A stretch of DNA of 64,000 bases from Flavobacterium limnosediminis JC2902 (GCF_000498535.1 NZ_AVGG01000018.1:186001-250000), one strand, 5' to 3'. Positions 35,075 through 44,111 are shown, counted from the first letter of the stretch. The notes: generated by a model not told the origin, from the letters alone. Translations and numbers: made by a program.

Positions 35075-36289
35075 TTATTGTTTTCGGTCTAATAAAGCCA
35101 TGTAAAAACCATCAAAACCTGATTCTGAAGCCAAGACTTTCACATCCTTCACGAAAGTAAAGTTTTTTCCGCTTTCAGTTTTTAAGAATTTCTCAATTTG
35201 CTCCTGATTTTCGGAAGGTAACACGGAACAAGTGGCATATACTAACTTTCCGCCCGGCTTCACAATTTTGGAATAACTTTCCAAAACTTCCGCCTGAACT
35301 TTTTTAATGTTATCGATGAATTCCGGTTGTAATTTCCATTTACTGTCAGGATTACGTTTTAAAACGCCCAAACCGCTACATGGAGCATCAATCAGAACTC
35401 TGTCGGCTTTCTCATAAAGTTTTTTAATCACTTTCGTGTTTTCAATCACACGTGGTTCGATGTTGAAAGCGCCATTTCTTTTCGCACGAAGTTTTAACTG
35501 TTTCAGTTTGCTTTCGTATAAATCCATCGCGATCAATTGTCCTTTGTTTTCCATTAAGGAAGCAATGTGTAGTGTTTTTCCACCCGCGCCTGCGCAAGTG
35601 TCCACAACTCTCATTCCAGGTTTTACGTCTAAGAAACGTGCTACCAATTGAGATGAAGCATCCTGAACTTCAAACAAACCTTCTTTAAAGGCGTCTGTTA
35701 AAAATACATTAGCTCTTTCTTTTAAAATTAATGCGTCCGGATATTCTGCGGGAGTTATGGTATCGATATCCAAATCCATTAAGATAGCGCGAAGCTTTTC
35801 TCTGGTTGTTTTCAACGTATTGACACGCAAAATTACTTTCGCCTGTTCGTTTTGAGCAGCCAATTCTTTGGTCCAGATTTCTTCGCCTAATTCCTTCACG
35901 CCCAATTCGTCCATCCAATCCGGAATAGACTCACGGAAACGTCGGTCTTTGGAAAGTTCATCAAAACGACCTTTGATTTTTCGAACCGGAGTCGATTCAA
36001 AATATTTCCAGTCGGGTAGGGTATAACCGCGTAAAACGGCCCAGACCGCGAACATTCTCCAGATGTTGTCTCTGTCGTAAGGTTCTTTTACTTCGGCAAT
36101 TTCAGCATATAAACGCTTCCATCGAACGATTTCATAAATGGTTTCGGCAACAAATTTTCGGTCATGGCTTCCCCAGCGTTTGTCTTTTTTCAAAGCAAAA
36201 GCTACCATTTTATCGGCATATTGTCCTTCATTGAAAATCGCCATCAGCGAATCAATGGTTGTAAATACTAAGTTTCTGTGTAATCTCAT
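35075..36289 (-). CDS. RsmB/NOP-family RNA (cytosine-C5)-methyltransferase
   Basis: With the start at 36289 (MRLHRNLVFTTIDSLMAIF) the protein has 404 residues; seven extra codons upstream are unlikely. An N-terminal NusB-like helical domain (1-140) is followed by the SAM domain with CAGAGGKTLHIAS, motif IV DAPCSGLGVLKRNPD, and motif VI with catalytic Cys in ATCSVLPSE. It makes m5C in 16S rRNA (position 967 in E. coli for RsmB); other NOP-family targets are possible. It starts an isolated leftward gene, 12 bp upstream of endonuclease I. Confidence 0.87.
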   Translation of the reverse strand: MRLHRNLVFTTIDSLMAIFNEGQYADKMVAFALKKDKRWGSHDRKFVAETIYEIVRWKRLYAEIAEVKEPYDRDNIWRMFAVWAVLRGYTLPDWKYFESTPVRKIKGRFDELSKDRRFRESIPDWMDELGVKELGEEIWTKELAAQNEQAKVILRVNTLKTTREKLRAILMDLDIDTITPAEYPDALILKERANVFLTDAFKEGLFEVQDASSQLVARFLDVKPGMRVVDTCAGAGGKTLHIASLMENKGQLIAMDLYESKLKQLKLRAKRNGAFNIEPRVIENTKVIKKLYEKADRVLIDAPCSGLGVLKRNPDSKWKLQPEFIDNIKKVQAEVLESYSKIVKPGGKLVYATCSVLPSENQEQIEKFLKTESGKNFTFVKDVKVLASESGFDGFYMALLDRKQ

Positions 36290-36338
36290 CGTAAAAAAAT
36301 AAGCCTGCAAAGATAGGTAATTTATCTGGTAGTATGAC

Positions 36339-37214
36339 TTATCTGTATTTTTTTATAAAAGAAGAAGGGGTTTCACCGCATTTTTTTCTGAAAAGTCGCG
36401 AAAAATAGGCGTAATCTTCATAGCCTAACTGGTCTGCAATCTGATTAAAACTTAATTTCTGAGCTATGATTTCACGTTTGGCTTCCAGAAAAACCCGATC
36501 CAGAATGATATCTGTAGTGGTTTTTCCAATCATATTCTGCGCAATTCTGTTAAGGTGTTTCGGAGAAATGTTTAACCAATCCGCATATTGTGATGGTGAT
36601 TTTTCGGTTTTAAAATATTGCTCTACCAAATGTTCAAATTCCTGAAATTTAGTGGTATAGGAATTCTGCGGAATAACTTCCATCTCGTTTTTCTGAATAT
36701 AATGCCGTGTACTTTCAATATAAATCAAATCAATCAGCGAAATTATTTTATTCGATTTCAGTATGTTGTCCGATTGGTTTTCAATGTAAATCTGTTCAAA
36801 AAGGAATTTGAAATAACTAGAATCCGAAGGTTTTAAATAGAGTACAGGCGAGTTCTTAACGCTGTAAAAAAACGGAAAATTATTTACGCGGTTCTTGGTA
36901 TAATGAATATCGTAATAGGATTGTGTGTGAAAAAAAATAAACCCCTGAATATCATCTGACAATTCCCAATGGTGCATTTGCCCGGGATTCAAAAAGAAAA
37001 GACTTCCGGGTTTTATGTCGTATTTTACAAAATCGATTTCATGAGTTCCGCTTCCGTGAGTAAAAAGTACAGTTAAATAAAAATTGTGCTTGTGCGGTTT
37101 TAAAATGTTTCTATGACTCGTTATCAAATGATTTTCTATCGTATTTGCGTAAAATTCCTTTCTTTTTTCACTTGATTCGAATTGTTGTATGTCTAAAACA
37201 GTAAAACTTTTCAT
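36339..37214 (-). CDS. AraC-family transcriptional regulator
   Basis: This 291-residue protein has an N-terminal AraC cupin domain (about 35-130; THGSGTHEIDFVKYDIKPGSLFFLNPGQMHHW) and two C-terminal helix-turn-helix motifs (190-290; WLNISPKHLNRIAQ and IADQLGYEDYAYFSRLFRKKCGETPSSF). This is the typical layout of regulators that sense a small molecule. Targets are unknown; the divergent DUF983 gene starts 102 bp away and could be one. Confidence 0.9.
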   Translation of the reverse strand: MKSFTVLDIQQFESSEKRKEFYANTIENHLITSHRNILKPHKHNFYLTVLFTHGSGTHEIDFVKYDIKPGSLFFLNPGQMHHWELSDDIQGFIFFHTQSYYDIHYTKNRVNNFPFFYSVKNSPVLYLKPSDSSYFKFLFEQIYIENQSDNILKSNKIISLIDLIYIESTRHYIQKNEMEVIPQNSYTTKFQEFEHLVEQYFKTEKSPSQYADWLNISPKHLNRIAQNMIGKTTTDIILDRVFLEAKREIIAQKLSFNQIADQLGYEDYAYFSRLFRKKCGETPSSFIKKYR

Positions 37215-37316
37215 TGTTTCGTAAATAAGATTATGTCCTAAAAGTACAAAATATTGTGCAATTCGTCTATTGTCAATTCCTGTATATTGCTGAACTTTGC
37301 TTAAAATTAAATTACT

Positions 37317-37676
37317 ATGTCAGTTTTAACAGATATACTTACCGAAAAATGTCCGAAATGCGGAAAAGGACAGGTTTTTTCAGCTAAAGGAAATATTTTT
37401 CTTTTCCGTTTACCGAAAATGCATTCCAATTGTTCGCACTGTAATCACAAATTTGAAAAAGAGCCCGGTTACTTTTTCGGGTCGATGTTCGTTAGTTATG
37501 CACTGGTTTTTGCAGAAATGGTTGTTTTCTTTCTGATAGTCAATCAATTTGTCGAAAGTTATCTGACCATTGTAATCCTAATTGGGATTCTTGCGATTCT
37601 TTTAAGTACGTTTAATTTCAGACTTTCAAGAATGTTGTGGATTTACATGCTCGACGGAAAAAACAAGCAGCTTTAA
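37317..37676 (+). CDS. DUF983 family zinc-finger-like membrane protein
   Basis: This 119-residue protein has two CxxC pairs (CPKCGKGQ at 12-19 and CSHCNHKF at 40-47) that probably bind zinc, then two membrane helices (60-80, 85-105). DUF983 proteins are conserved in Bacteroidetes and proteobacteria, with unknown role. Divergent from the AraC regulator; the next gene starts 43 bp downstream on the same strand. Confidence 0.85.
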   Translation: MSVLTDILTEKCPKCGKGQVFSAKGNIFLFRLPKMHSNCSHCNHKFEKEPGYFFGSMFVSYALVFAEMVVFFLIVNQFVESYLTIVILIGILAILLSTFNFRLSRMLWIYMLDGKNKQL

Positions 37677-37718
37677 CAGGAAAATGTTTTGTAAATTAGC
37701 GTTTCTAAATTTCGCTAA

Positions 37719-38807
37719 ATGAAAAAATGTTTGTTTGCTCTGCTTTCATTGCTGTGTTTTTCCTGTAACGTCAAAAAGGTTTCTGAAAAACCAAAACAGG
37801 AAACTTCAAATGCGGCAAAAAATGTAATCAAGCCGAGTTTTACTTCCGTAGAAATCGATACTTTATTATCGGAAAAACTCAGTATCCGTGCCATTTGTAT
37901 TGATAGTAACAAAGTTTGGTATGCCGCAAACAACGGAAATTACGGCTACCTGAGTTTGAATGGTGGAAAAAACTTCGTCGGTAATGTCGTAAAGGATACC
38001 TTGAAACTGGAATTTCGAAGCATAGCACAAACCAAAGACAATATTTTTGTTTTAAGCGTTGGGAATCCCGGACTTTTATACCGGATTTCAAAAGATGAAA
38101 AAGAAACGCAATTGGTGTATCAGGAAAACGGCGAAAAGGTTTTTTATGATGCGATGCAGTTTTGGAATGATAAAGAAGGGATAGCAGTGGGAGATCCAAC
38201 CGAAGATTGCTTTTCACTGATAACAACAAATGACGGTGGCCTGTCGTGGACGAAAACTTCTTGTAAAAACTTACCCAAGTTAGCGGATGGCGAAGCTTTT
38301 TTCGCCGCCAGCAATACCAATATCAACATTCAAGGAAATAAAGTCTGGATGGTTTCCGGTGGGAAGAAATCGAATGTTTTTTATTCAGATGATAAAGGAA
38401 AATCGTGGCAGGTTATAGCAACACCAATCATTCAGGGAAGTGCGATGACCGGAATTTTCTCTGCCGATTTCTATAACGAAAATATCGGCTTCGCAACCGG
38501 AGGCGATTATGAAAAACCAAATCAGAATTTCGGAAATAAAATCATTACGCTCGACGGTGGTAAAAGCTGGAGTTTAATAGGGGAAAATGAAGGTTACGGT
38601 TACGGTTCCTGCGTTCAGTTTGTGCCGGGTAGTAATGGAAACGAATTGGTTACCGTTGGTGCCTCCGGTGTATATTATTCGTACGATCAGGGAAAAAATT
38701 GGAACAAAATCGCCGATTATAAGGATTTGTTCACCATCAGGTTTATCGATGCTAAAACAGCAATTGCTGCAGGGAATAAGAAAATAATCAGAATAAAGTT
38801 TAAATAA
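37719..38807 (+). CDS. lipoprotein with Asp-box (BNR/YCF48-like) beta-propeller
   Basis: This 362-residue precursor has a lipoprotein signal (MKKCLFALLSLLCFSC, Cys16). The mature part carries four sialidase-type Asp-boxes: TNDGGLSWTK, SDDKGKSWQV, LDGGKSWSLI and SYDQGKNWNK, one per propeller blade. Flavobacterial members are often labelled oxidoreductase or glycosyl hydrolase without evidence. No catalytic residues are recognisable. It follows DUF983 by 43 bp and ends with a terminator. Confidence 0.78.
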   Translation: MKKCLFALLSLLCFSCNVKKVSEKPKQETSNAAKNVIKPSFTSVEIDTLLSEKLSIRAICIDSNKVWYAANNGNYGYLSLNGGKNFVGNVVKDTLKLEFRSIAQTKDNIFVLSVGNPGLLYRISKDEKETQLVYQENGEKVFYDAMQFWNDKEGIAVGDPTEDCFSLITTNDGGLSWTKTSCKNLPKLADGEAFFAASNTNINIQGNKVWMVSGGKKSNVFYSDDKGKSWQVIATPIIQGSAMTGIFSADFYNENIGFATGGDYEKPNQNFGNKIITLDGGKSWSLIGENEGYGYGSCVQFVPGSNGNELVTVGASGVYYSYDQGKNWNKIADYKDLFTIRFIDAKTAIAAGNKKIIRIKFK

Positions 38808-38808
38808 A

Positions 38809-38843
38809 AAAAAGAGGCTGTTTCCAAATAACAGCCTCTTTTT
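38809..38843. terminator. bidirectional intrinsic terminator
   Basis: AAAAAGAGGCTGTT (38809-38822) pairs perfectly with AACAGCCTCTTTTT (38830-38843). It ends the propeller lipoprotein and can also serve the convergent sigma-factor operon. Confidence 0.93.
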
Positions 38844-38864
38844 CTATTTTCTTTTCTCTATCAT

Positions 38865-39311
38865 CTATTTTCTCTTCTCCTTAATCTGTTTAATCAGTTT
38901 TCGGTTGAAATCGTCTTCCGCTTTTTTCAGTTTCAGGATTTTTACGGAACCTATTATCGGACGTAAATCGCTGTTGAGTTTTTTACGCAACTGAAACATT
39001 TTTTCTTCCGTATCTTCCATTTGGGCTAAAAGCGCAGCGGCTTCTTTTTCACTCATCTTATTTACACTTTCGGCATCCATACGTTTCATAAAACCTCTCA
39101 TTTTATCATGACGTATTTCAAACTGTTTTTCATCAAAAGCGTTGTAAATCGGCCAGAATTTTTCAGCTTCTTCGGTTGTCAGACTCAATTCTGTAGTAAG
39201 GAAGGCCACTTTCAATTGTTTGATCTGCTCGCGTTTTTCCTTGTGCGGTTGTGCAAAAGAAAGAGCTGTAAATAACAGCAAAACTATCGGTAAAATTTTC
39301 TTAAGTATCAT
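38865..39311 (-). CDS. exported Spy/CpxP-like helical protein of the sigma operon
   Basis: This 148-residue precursor has a signal peptide (MILKKILPIVLLLFTALSFAQ) and a helical, charged mature part with LTTEEAEKFWPIYNAFDEKQFEIR, reminiscent of the LTxxQ-type Spy/CpxP periplasmic proteins. Such proteins are commonly found beside ECF sigma factors in flavobacteria and annotated as sensors of ECF sigma factor. It is the third gene of the leftward unit, 3 bp after the membrane protein. Its last codons lie in a heptamer-like TTTTCTA repeat. Confidence 0.75.
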   Translation of the reverse strand: MILKKILPIVLLLFTALSFAQPHKEKREQIKQLKVAFLTTELSLTTEEAEKFWPIYNAFDEKQFEIRHDKMRGFMKRMDAESVNKMSEKEAAALLAQMEDTEEKMFQLRKKLNSDLRPIIGSVKILKLKKAEDDFNRKLIKQIKEKRK

Positions 39312-39314
39312 ATT

Positions 39315-39722
39315 TTATTCATTTAAATAGAGGTCTATATCATTATCGTTTTCAGATAAATAACTTTCAACAGCATCGTCGTTTAACACCAGTGAATTTT
39401 CAAGTTCCTGAATGTCATTCTGATCTAATTCCTGAATCAGGTCATACGATGTCATGTTGCTGGCCAGGTAATTTTCAACCGTAGTTTCATCAAGACTGCC
39501 TTTCGAAGTATAATTAAAATAAAAGGTCAGACCGAAAGCTAATAAAGCAACCGCGGCCACACTCGAAACCCAAACGGATCTGCGTTGCCATAAGGAAATC
39601 ACTTTCACTTCTTGCTCCGGAAGTTGCTGCATTATTCGGGCTTCAAAATCCTCAAAATAATGCTCCGGGACTTTAAATCCTGTTTCAATCTTCGGGTCGT
39701 TATGTAAATCAAACTTTTTCAT
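39315..39722 (-). CDS. single-pass membrane protein, probable anti-sigma-like factor
   Basis: Start at 39722 (MKKFDLHND...); four more codons exist upstream. The 135-residue protein has a cytoplasmic N-terminal segment (KVPEHYFEDFEARIMQQL), one membrane helix (about 48-66, VWVSSVAAVALLAFGLTFYF), and a very acidic periplasmic tail ending in LSENDNDIDLYLNE. Position between an ECF sigma factor and a Spy-like exported protein suggests an anti-sigma role. No zinc-finger anti-sigma motif (HxxxCxxC) is present, so this is inference. Confidence 0.65.
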   Translation of the reverse strand: MKKFDLHNDPKIETGFKVPEHYFEDFEARIMQQLPEQEVKVISLWQRRSVWVSSVAAVALLAFGLTFYFNYTSKGSLDETTVENYLASNMTSYDLIQELDQNDIQELENSLVLNDDAVESYLSENDNDIDLYLNE

Positions 39723-39758
39723 ATTCGTATTCATTGGACAAAATTAAACGCTTAAGGT

Positions 39759-40301
39759 TTAATCTGCATTTAAAAATTCTTCAATTTTTTTAACAGCATG
39801 AAAGTAGGAAGCTTTCAATCCGCCCACCGAAGTTCCTAATATTTCGGATATGTCTTCATATTTCAGCTCCTGAAAATATTTCATCTTAAAAACCAATTGT
39901 TGCTTTTCAGGTAAAATCGCCATCGCTTTTTGCAGTTTCAGTTGAATTTCATCACCGTCATAATCCACATCGGCTTGTAAATTGTTAATCATCTTATCTT
40001 TTATTTCCTCACTGGAAATACCTGATTTTTTGGCACGTTGGTTAATAAACGTTATCGATTCGTTGGTTGCAATCCGATACATCCATGAAAATAATTTACT
40101 GTCGCCTTTAAAATTCTTCAGATTCTGAAAAACTTTCACAAACGTATTCTGCAGCACATCATCGGTATCATCGTGATTCAGAACAATGGTCCGAATATGA
40201 TTGTACAACGGACGTTGGTATTCGCGCACCAATTTTCGAAACGCTTCGTTTTGCGTTTTCGGGTCGAGTAGGTCCGCTATGAATTCTTTTTCGTCCTGCA
40301 A
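39759..40301 (-). CDS. ECF RNA polymerase sigma factor, TTG start
   Basis: The frame extends to 40421, but its first 40 residues are hydrophobic junk encoded by the heptamer array (CLFSIFYFLFSILFS). A TTG at 40301 gives (M)QDEKEFIADLLDPKTQNEAFRKL, a normal ECF opening, and 180 residues. Sigma2 (about 25-95; DTDDVLQNTFVKVFQNLKNFKGDSKLFSWMYRIA) and sigma4 (120-175; LPEKQQLVFKMKYF and ISEILGTSVGGLKASYFHA) are both complete. It leads the unit with the anti-sigma-like and Spy-like genes. Confidence 0.85.
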   Translation of the reverse strand: MQDEKEFIADLLDPKTQNEAFRKLVREYQRPLYNHIRTIVLNHDDTDDVLQNTFVKVFQNLKNFKGDSKLFSWMYRIATNESITFINQRAKKSGISSEEIKDKMINNLQADVDYDGDEIQLKLQKAMAILPEKQQLVFKMKYFQELKYEDISEILGTSVGGLKASYFHAVKKIEEFLNAD

Positions 40302-40353
40302 GTGAAATCGATTTGTTGGTAAGACTAAAGATAATTCAAATAGTTTAATTGGG

Positions 40354-40484
40354 GAGAAAAGGGAGAAGAGAATAGAGAATAGAAAATAGAAAATAGAAAA
40401 TAGACAAGAGACAAGAGACAAGGGATAAGGGATAAGGGATAAGGGATAAGTGAGAGGATACTATGATAAGTGAGAGGATACTAT
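40354..40484. repeat. heptamer array followed by a duplicated 20-mer
   Basis: Fourteen 7-bp units run from 40354 to 40451, grading from GAGAAAA through GAGAATA, GAAAATA (three), GACAAGA (two), GACAAGG to GATAAGG (three) and GATAAGT. It ends in two exact copies of GATAAGTGAGAGGATACTAT (40445-40464 and 40465-40484). The array occupies the promoter region of the sigma-factor gene. Confidence 0.95.
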
Positions 40485-40665
40485 ATAGTTTGATTGATTT
40501 TTTTGGAGCGAATGGTCGTTTTGTGTCGGTAATGGTAATTCCTGCTGTCCGCTGTATTTTTATACCAGCCAGGAAACCTGTCTGGTATAAAAGATGCCGC
40601 TTCCATCAGGGCTAAAGGAGAAACCATTTTTATTTTTGTTAACAGATTTTTGTGGTTCACCTTTG

Positions 40666-40673
40666 TATATTTG
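40666..40673 (+). promoter_or_regulatory. putative -7 promoter box
   Basis: TATATTTG followed by C matches the Bacteroidetes TAnnTTTG consensus and lies 20 bp before the HAD gene ATG at 40694. TTTG sequences at 40635 and 40649 are at non-ideal spacings of 27 and 13 bp. Confidence 0.5.
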
Positions 40674-40693
40674 CACTCACAACACAATTTACA

Positions 40694-41365
40694 ATGATTA
40701 AGACAGTAATTTTCGACATGGACGGTGTGATTGTCGACACGGAACCGGTTCACAAATATGCTTATTTCAAACATTTTGACGAATTGGGAATTCAGGTTAC
40801 CGAAGAAATGTATGCTTCTTTCACCGGAAATTCTACCCGAAATGTTTTTCAGCGCATCAAAGAAATGTTCAGTTTAGAGCACGAAGTAGAAGATTTGATT
40901 CTGCGCAAGCGCCATCTTTTCAACGAAGCTTTCGACACCAAACCCGATTTGGAACTGATAGCAGGCGTTCACAATCTGATTAAAAACCTTCATGAAAACG
41001 GCATGCAGCTTATTTTGGCTTCATCTGCTTCTAAAGGTACGATTCAGCGTGTTTTCAATCGTTTTGATTTGCATCAGTATTTCACGCATAAAGTGAGTGG
41101 TGAAGATTTTCCAAAATCGAAACCTGATCCGGCTATCTTCCTTCACGCAGCCTCGCTTTCCGAAGCTCCGAAAGAGAATTGTATTGTGATTGAAGACAGC
41201 ACGAGCGGAATAAAGGCTTCTAAAGCTGCAGAGATTTTCTGTATCGGATACCATAGTGAAAATTCAAAACATCAGGATTTATCGTTAGCAGATTATATCA
41301 TTCATCATTTTGATGAGATTGATTTTGAAGCTGTAGTAAATATCAAGATGAAAAATAATATCTAA
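40694..41365 (+). CDS. HAD-superfamily phosphatase/beta-phosphoglucomutase-like
   Basis: The ATG at 40694 starts MIKTVIFDMDGVIVDTEP, with the HAD nucleophile Asp in DMDG; the 14 codons upstream in frame are not HAD-like. The 223-residue protein has motif II ILASSAS, motif III KSKPDP, and motif IV VIEDSTSGIKAS, in an order typical of beta-phosphoglucomutase-type phosphatases. Substrate is probably a sugar phosphate. Monocistronic; the stop lies 10 bp from the end of the convergent photolyase gene. Confidence 0.88.
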   Translation: MIKTVIFDMDGVIVDTEPVHKYAYFKHFDELGIQVTEEMYASFTGNSTRNVFQRIKEMFSLEHEVEDLILRKRHLFNEAFDTKPDLELIAGVHNLIKNLHENGMQLILASSASKGTIQRVFNRFDLHQYFTHKVSGEDFPKSKPDPAIFLHAASLSEAPKENCIVIEDSTSGIKASKAAEIFCIGYHSENSKHQDLSLADYIIHHFDEIDFEAVVNIKMKNNI

Positions 41366-41375
41366 AAAGAGGAAA

Positions 41376-42662
41376 TTAACCAACAGCCTCTTTATAAATA
41401 CGTAAGCATTTTTCCCTTGCTTCCTTATGATCTACAATGGGTTTCGGATACTTTGACGTTTCAAGTTCCGGAATCCATTTTTTAATGTATTTCAAATCCT
41501 TGTCGAATTTTTTAATCTGTTCCGTTGGGTTGAAAATCCGGAAATAAGGAGCCGCATCAACGCCGCTTCCGGCTGCCCATTGCCAGTTGCCCACGTTACT
41601 CGACTGTTCGTAATCCAGTAGTTTTTGCGCAAAGTAGGTTTCACCCCAGCGCCAGTCTATCAGCAAATGTTTGCAGAGGAAACTCGCTACGATCATGCGC
41701 ACCCGATTGTGCATGTGTCCCGTAGCATTGAGCTCGCGCATACCCGCATCCACAAAAGGATAACCGGTTTTTCCTTCGCACCATTTCTGAAACAATGTTT
41801 CATCATTGCTCCATTGAATAGCATAGTATTTTTCACGGAAACTTCGGTTAACTGTATGAGGGAAATGCCATAAAATCTGCATGAAAAACTCGCGCCAGAT
41901 TAGTTCGTTTAGGAAGGTCTCGTTTCGGGATTCTTTAGCTAAGCTGATCAACTTCCGAATAGAGATTGTTCCGAATCTTAAATAAACACCCAACAGGGAT
42001 GTTCCTGAAATAGCCGGAAAGTTTCGTGTTTCTTCATAATTGGCAATCAGTTGTTTGGATATATCAAAAGGTTTTGGTTCAATTGGTGATTTCTCAAAAC
42101 CAATGTCTTTCAAACTCAGAAAAGGGTAGGAGTGAGCCGTTATTTTTTCCAAAAGCGTTTCCGACGGATAATGTACCAACTTCATTTTTCTGAAATTTTC
42201 TTTCCATTTCTTCGAATACGGAGTGTACACGACATACGGGCTTCCATTGTCTTTAACCACTTCGCTTTTTTCAAATAGCACCTGATCCTTGCAGGTTTTG
42301 AATTCGACAGCATGTTCTTTGAAAAGTTCATTCATTGCTTTATCCCTTTTTCGGGCATACGGTTCGTAATCGTGATTGGTAAAGACGGTTGTGATTTTGT
42401 TTTCGGAAATCAGTTTCTTAAAAACGTCTTCCGGCGTTCCGTGAAAGATGGCCAGTGATTTTCCGATAACTTTAAGTTGCTTCTGAATTTTCTCCAATTG
42501 CTTGTGAATGAAAGTTATACGAGCATCGTCTTTCGGTAATTGTGAAAGTATGTTTTCATCAAAAATAAAAATGGGAAGCACTTTTTCGTTGCTGTTTAGA
42601 GCATGAAAAAGTGCTGTATTGTCGTCTAATCGTAAATCGCGTCGGAACCAGAAAATTGTCAT
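41376..42662 (-). CDS. phrB: deoxyribodipyrimidine photolyase/cryptochrome
   Basis: This 428-residue protein has an N-terminal alpha/beta antenna domain (1-130) beginning MTIFWFRRDLRLDDNTAL and a C-terminal FAD domain (200-420) with GYPFVDAGMRELNATGHMHNR and NWQWAAGSGVDAAPYFRIFNP, the photolyase FAD/DNA-contact region with conserved Trp residues. It is expected to repair cyclobutane dimers with blue light; distinguishing this from a cryptochrome needs phylogeny. The gene starts 3 bp after the SRPBCC gene, so they form an operon, a common photolyase partnership in flavobacteria. Confidence 0.9.
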   Translation of the reverse strand: MTIFWFRRDLRLDDNTALFHALNSNEKVLPIFIFDENILSQLPKDDARITFIHKQLEKIQKQLKVIGKSLAIFHGTPEDVFKKLISENKITTVFTNHDYEPYARKRDKAMNELFKEHAVEFKTCKDQVLFEKSEVVKDNGSPYVVYTPYSKKWKENFRKMKLVHYPSETLLEKITAHSYPFLSLKDIGFEKSPIEPKPFDISKQLIANYEETRNFPAISGTSLLGVYLRFGTISIRKLISLAKESRNETFLNELIWREFFMQILWHFPHTVNRSFREKYYAIQWSNDETLFQKWCEGKTGYPFVDAGMRELNATGHMHNRVRMIVASFLCKHLLIDWRWGETYFAQKLLDYEQSSNVGNWQWAAGSGVDAAPYFRIFNPTEQIKKFDKDLKYIKKWIPELETSKYPKPIVDHKEAREKCLRIYKEAVG

Positions 42663-42665
42663 AGC

Positions 42666-43127
42666 TTATGGTTTAAATTCCCCAAAAAGTTCGTTCAGTT
42701 TTTGCTTTCTGAAACTGAAAATTTCATTTAGTTTTGGTATAACCAATATCGGATGAACCAATCTCCCGATAAATCCGAATGGTAATTTGTAATGTACAAG
42801 ATCTTCGATTTCTACACCGCCATCAATTTCTTTGAAAAAATGTTTGTGATGCCAGAATTTATAAGGACCGAACCGCTGTTCATCTACAAAAAAAACTTTG
42901 TCCTGAATATGTGAAATCTCGGTTACCCATTCCATTGAAATCCCGCTGAAAGGTGAAATTTTATAACGAATGATCTGTCCTGCAAACATTTTTCGTTCAT
43001 CACCCGAAAGCGTCTGAAAGTTCATGGAATCGGGGGTGATACTATTCAGGTTCTTAGGATCTGAAAAGAACTCCCAGGCCTTGTCAATTCCTATGGGCAG
43101 TTTCTGTCTGCTGCTTATGGTGTACAT
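42666..43127 (-). CDS. SRPBCC-fold ligand-binding/cyclase-like protein
   Basis: This 153-residue protein, beginning MYTISSRQKLPIGIDKAWEFFSDPKNLNSITPDSMNF, has the START/Bet v1 SRPBCC fold opening and a helical C-terminus (FGFIGRLVHPILVIPKLNEIFSFRKQKL). Its ligand is unknown. It is the first gene in the operon with photolyase, and such proteins accompany phrB in many Bacteroidetes, suggesting a link to light or lipid damage responses. Confidence 0.85.
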   Translation of the reverse strand: MYTISSRQKLPIGIDKAWEFFSDPKNLNSITPDSMNFQTLSGDERKMFAGQIIRYKISPFSGISMEWVTEISHIQDKVFFVDEQRFGPYKFWHHKHFFKEIDGGVEIEDLVHYKLPFGFIGRLVHPILVIPKLNEIFSFRKQKLNELFGEFKP

Positions 43128-43265
43128 CTTTTTTTTGTAAAATTACAATTTTGTTTAATCTTATTTTTAAAATAGTAAACAAAAATCTTAATTTAAGCTA
43201 TTATTAACAGTTGAATTTATATTTTTCCTTATTTTAGTCGGACATAAATAAAAAACGAATCTCAT

Positions 43266-44111
43266 ATGAAAAAAATAATGCTGACTGCGATTTTTGCCTT
43301 TGCAACATTGGCGATGCAGGCACAGGTAAAAACACCTCAGGCGAGTCCGGGAACTAAAATTGAACAGGTTGTAGGTCTTACAAAAGTTGAAATCGATTAT
43401 TCCCGTCCAAGTATCAAAGGCAGAACCGTTTTTGGTGAATTGGTTCCTTATGGTAAATTGTGGAGAACCGGTGCGAATGCCAATACCATAATTTCTTTCA
43501 GTGAAGATGTGGTTATCGCTGGCAAAAAAATAGAGAAGGGTAAATATGCCTTGTATACTTTACCAAAAGCCGACAGTTGGGATATTATATTTTATAATGA
43601 CACGGATAACTGGGGACTTCCGGAAAGTTGGGATGACACAAAAGTGGTTTTGCGAACTTCAGTAAAACCGGAAACGTTAAACCGAAAAGTAGAAACGTTT
43701 ACAATAGGTGTTAATAATGTGGATAACGATTACGCATTCCTTGAAATGTCATGGGAAAAAACGATTGTAGCTCTTAAATTTGAGGTTCCAACCCAAAAAG
43801 TCGCTATGGAAAGTATCGAGAAAACACTGGCCGGACCAAAAGCAACGGATTATTTTTCATCAGCACAGTATTTATATCAGTCTAACGGCGATTTAAATAA
43901 AGCCTTAACATGGGTTAACAAAGCCATTGAAATGGATAAAGAAGCTCCGTTCTGGTATTTGCGTCTGAAATCATTAATCCAGGCTAAAAAAGGAGATAAG
44001 GCCGGAGCAATTGAAACTGCGAAGCTATCCTTGGCAGGAGCAGAAAAGGCAAAAAACGCTGATTATGTTAAGATGAATAAAGATTCGATTACTGAGTGGT
44101 CTAAGAAGTAG
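43266..44111 (+). CDS. DUF2911 exported protein with TPR-like tail
   Basis: This 281-residue precursor has a signal peptide (MKKIMLTAIFAFATLAMQAQ), a DUF2911 domain (about 25-180; VEIDYSRPSIKGRTVFGELVPYGKLWRTGANANTII) and a C-terminal TPR-like region (about 190-280). The protein is probably periplasmic or outer-membrane-associated; its function is unknown. It is the last chromosomal gene before the accessory island and is followed by an intrinsic terminator. Confidence 0.88.
   Translation: MKKIMLTAIFAFATLAMQAQVKTPQASPGTKIEQVVGLTKVEIDYSRPSIKGRTVFGELVPYGKLWRTGANANTIISFSEDVVIAGKKIEKGKYALYTLPKADSWDIIFYNDTDNWGLPESWDDTKVVLRTSVKPETLNRKVETFTIGVNNVDNDYAFLEMSWEKTIVALKFEVPTQKVAMESIEKTLAGPKATDYFSSAQYLYQSNGDLNKALTWVNKAIEMDKEAPFWYLRLKSLIQAKKGDKAGAIETAKLSLAGAEKAKNADYVKMNKDSITEWSKK

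Noticed and set aside
40481..40774. 97-residue minus-strand frame beside the heptamer array
   Set aside because: It overlaps the HAD gene start antisense and has no recognisable composition.
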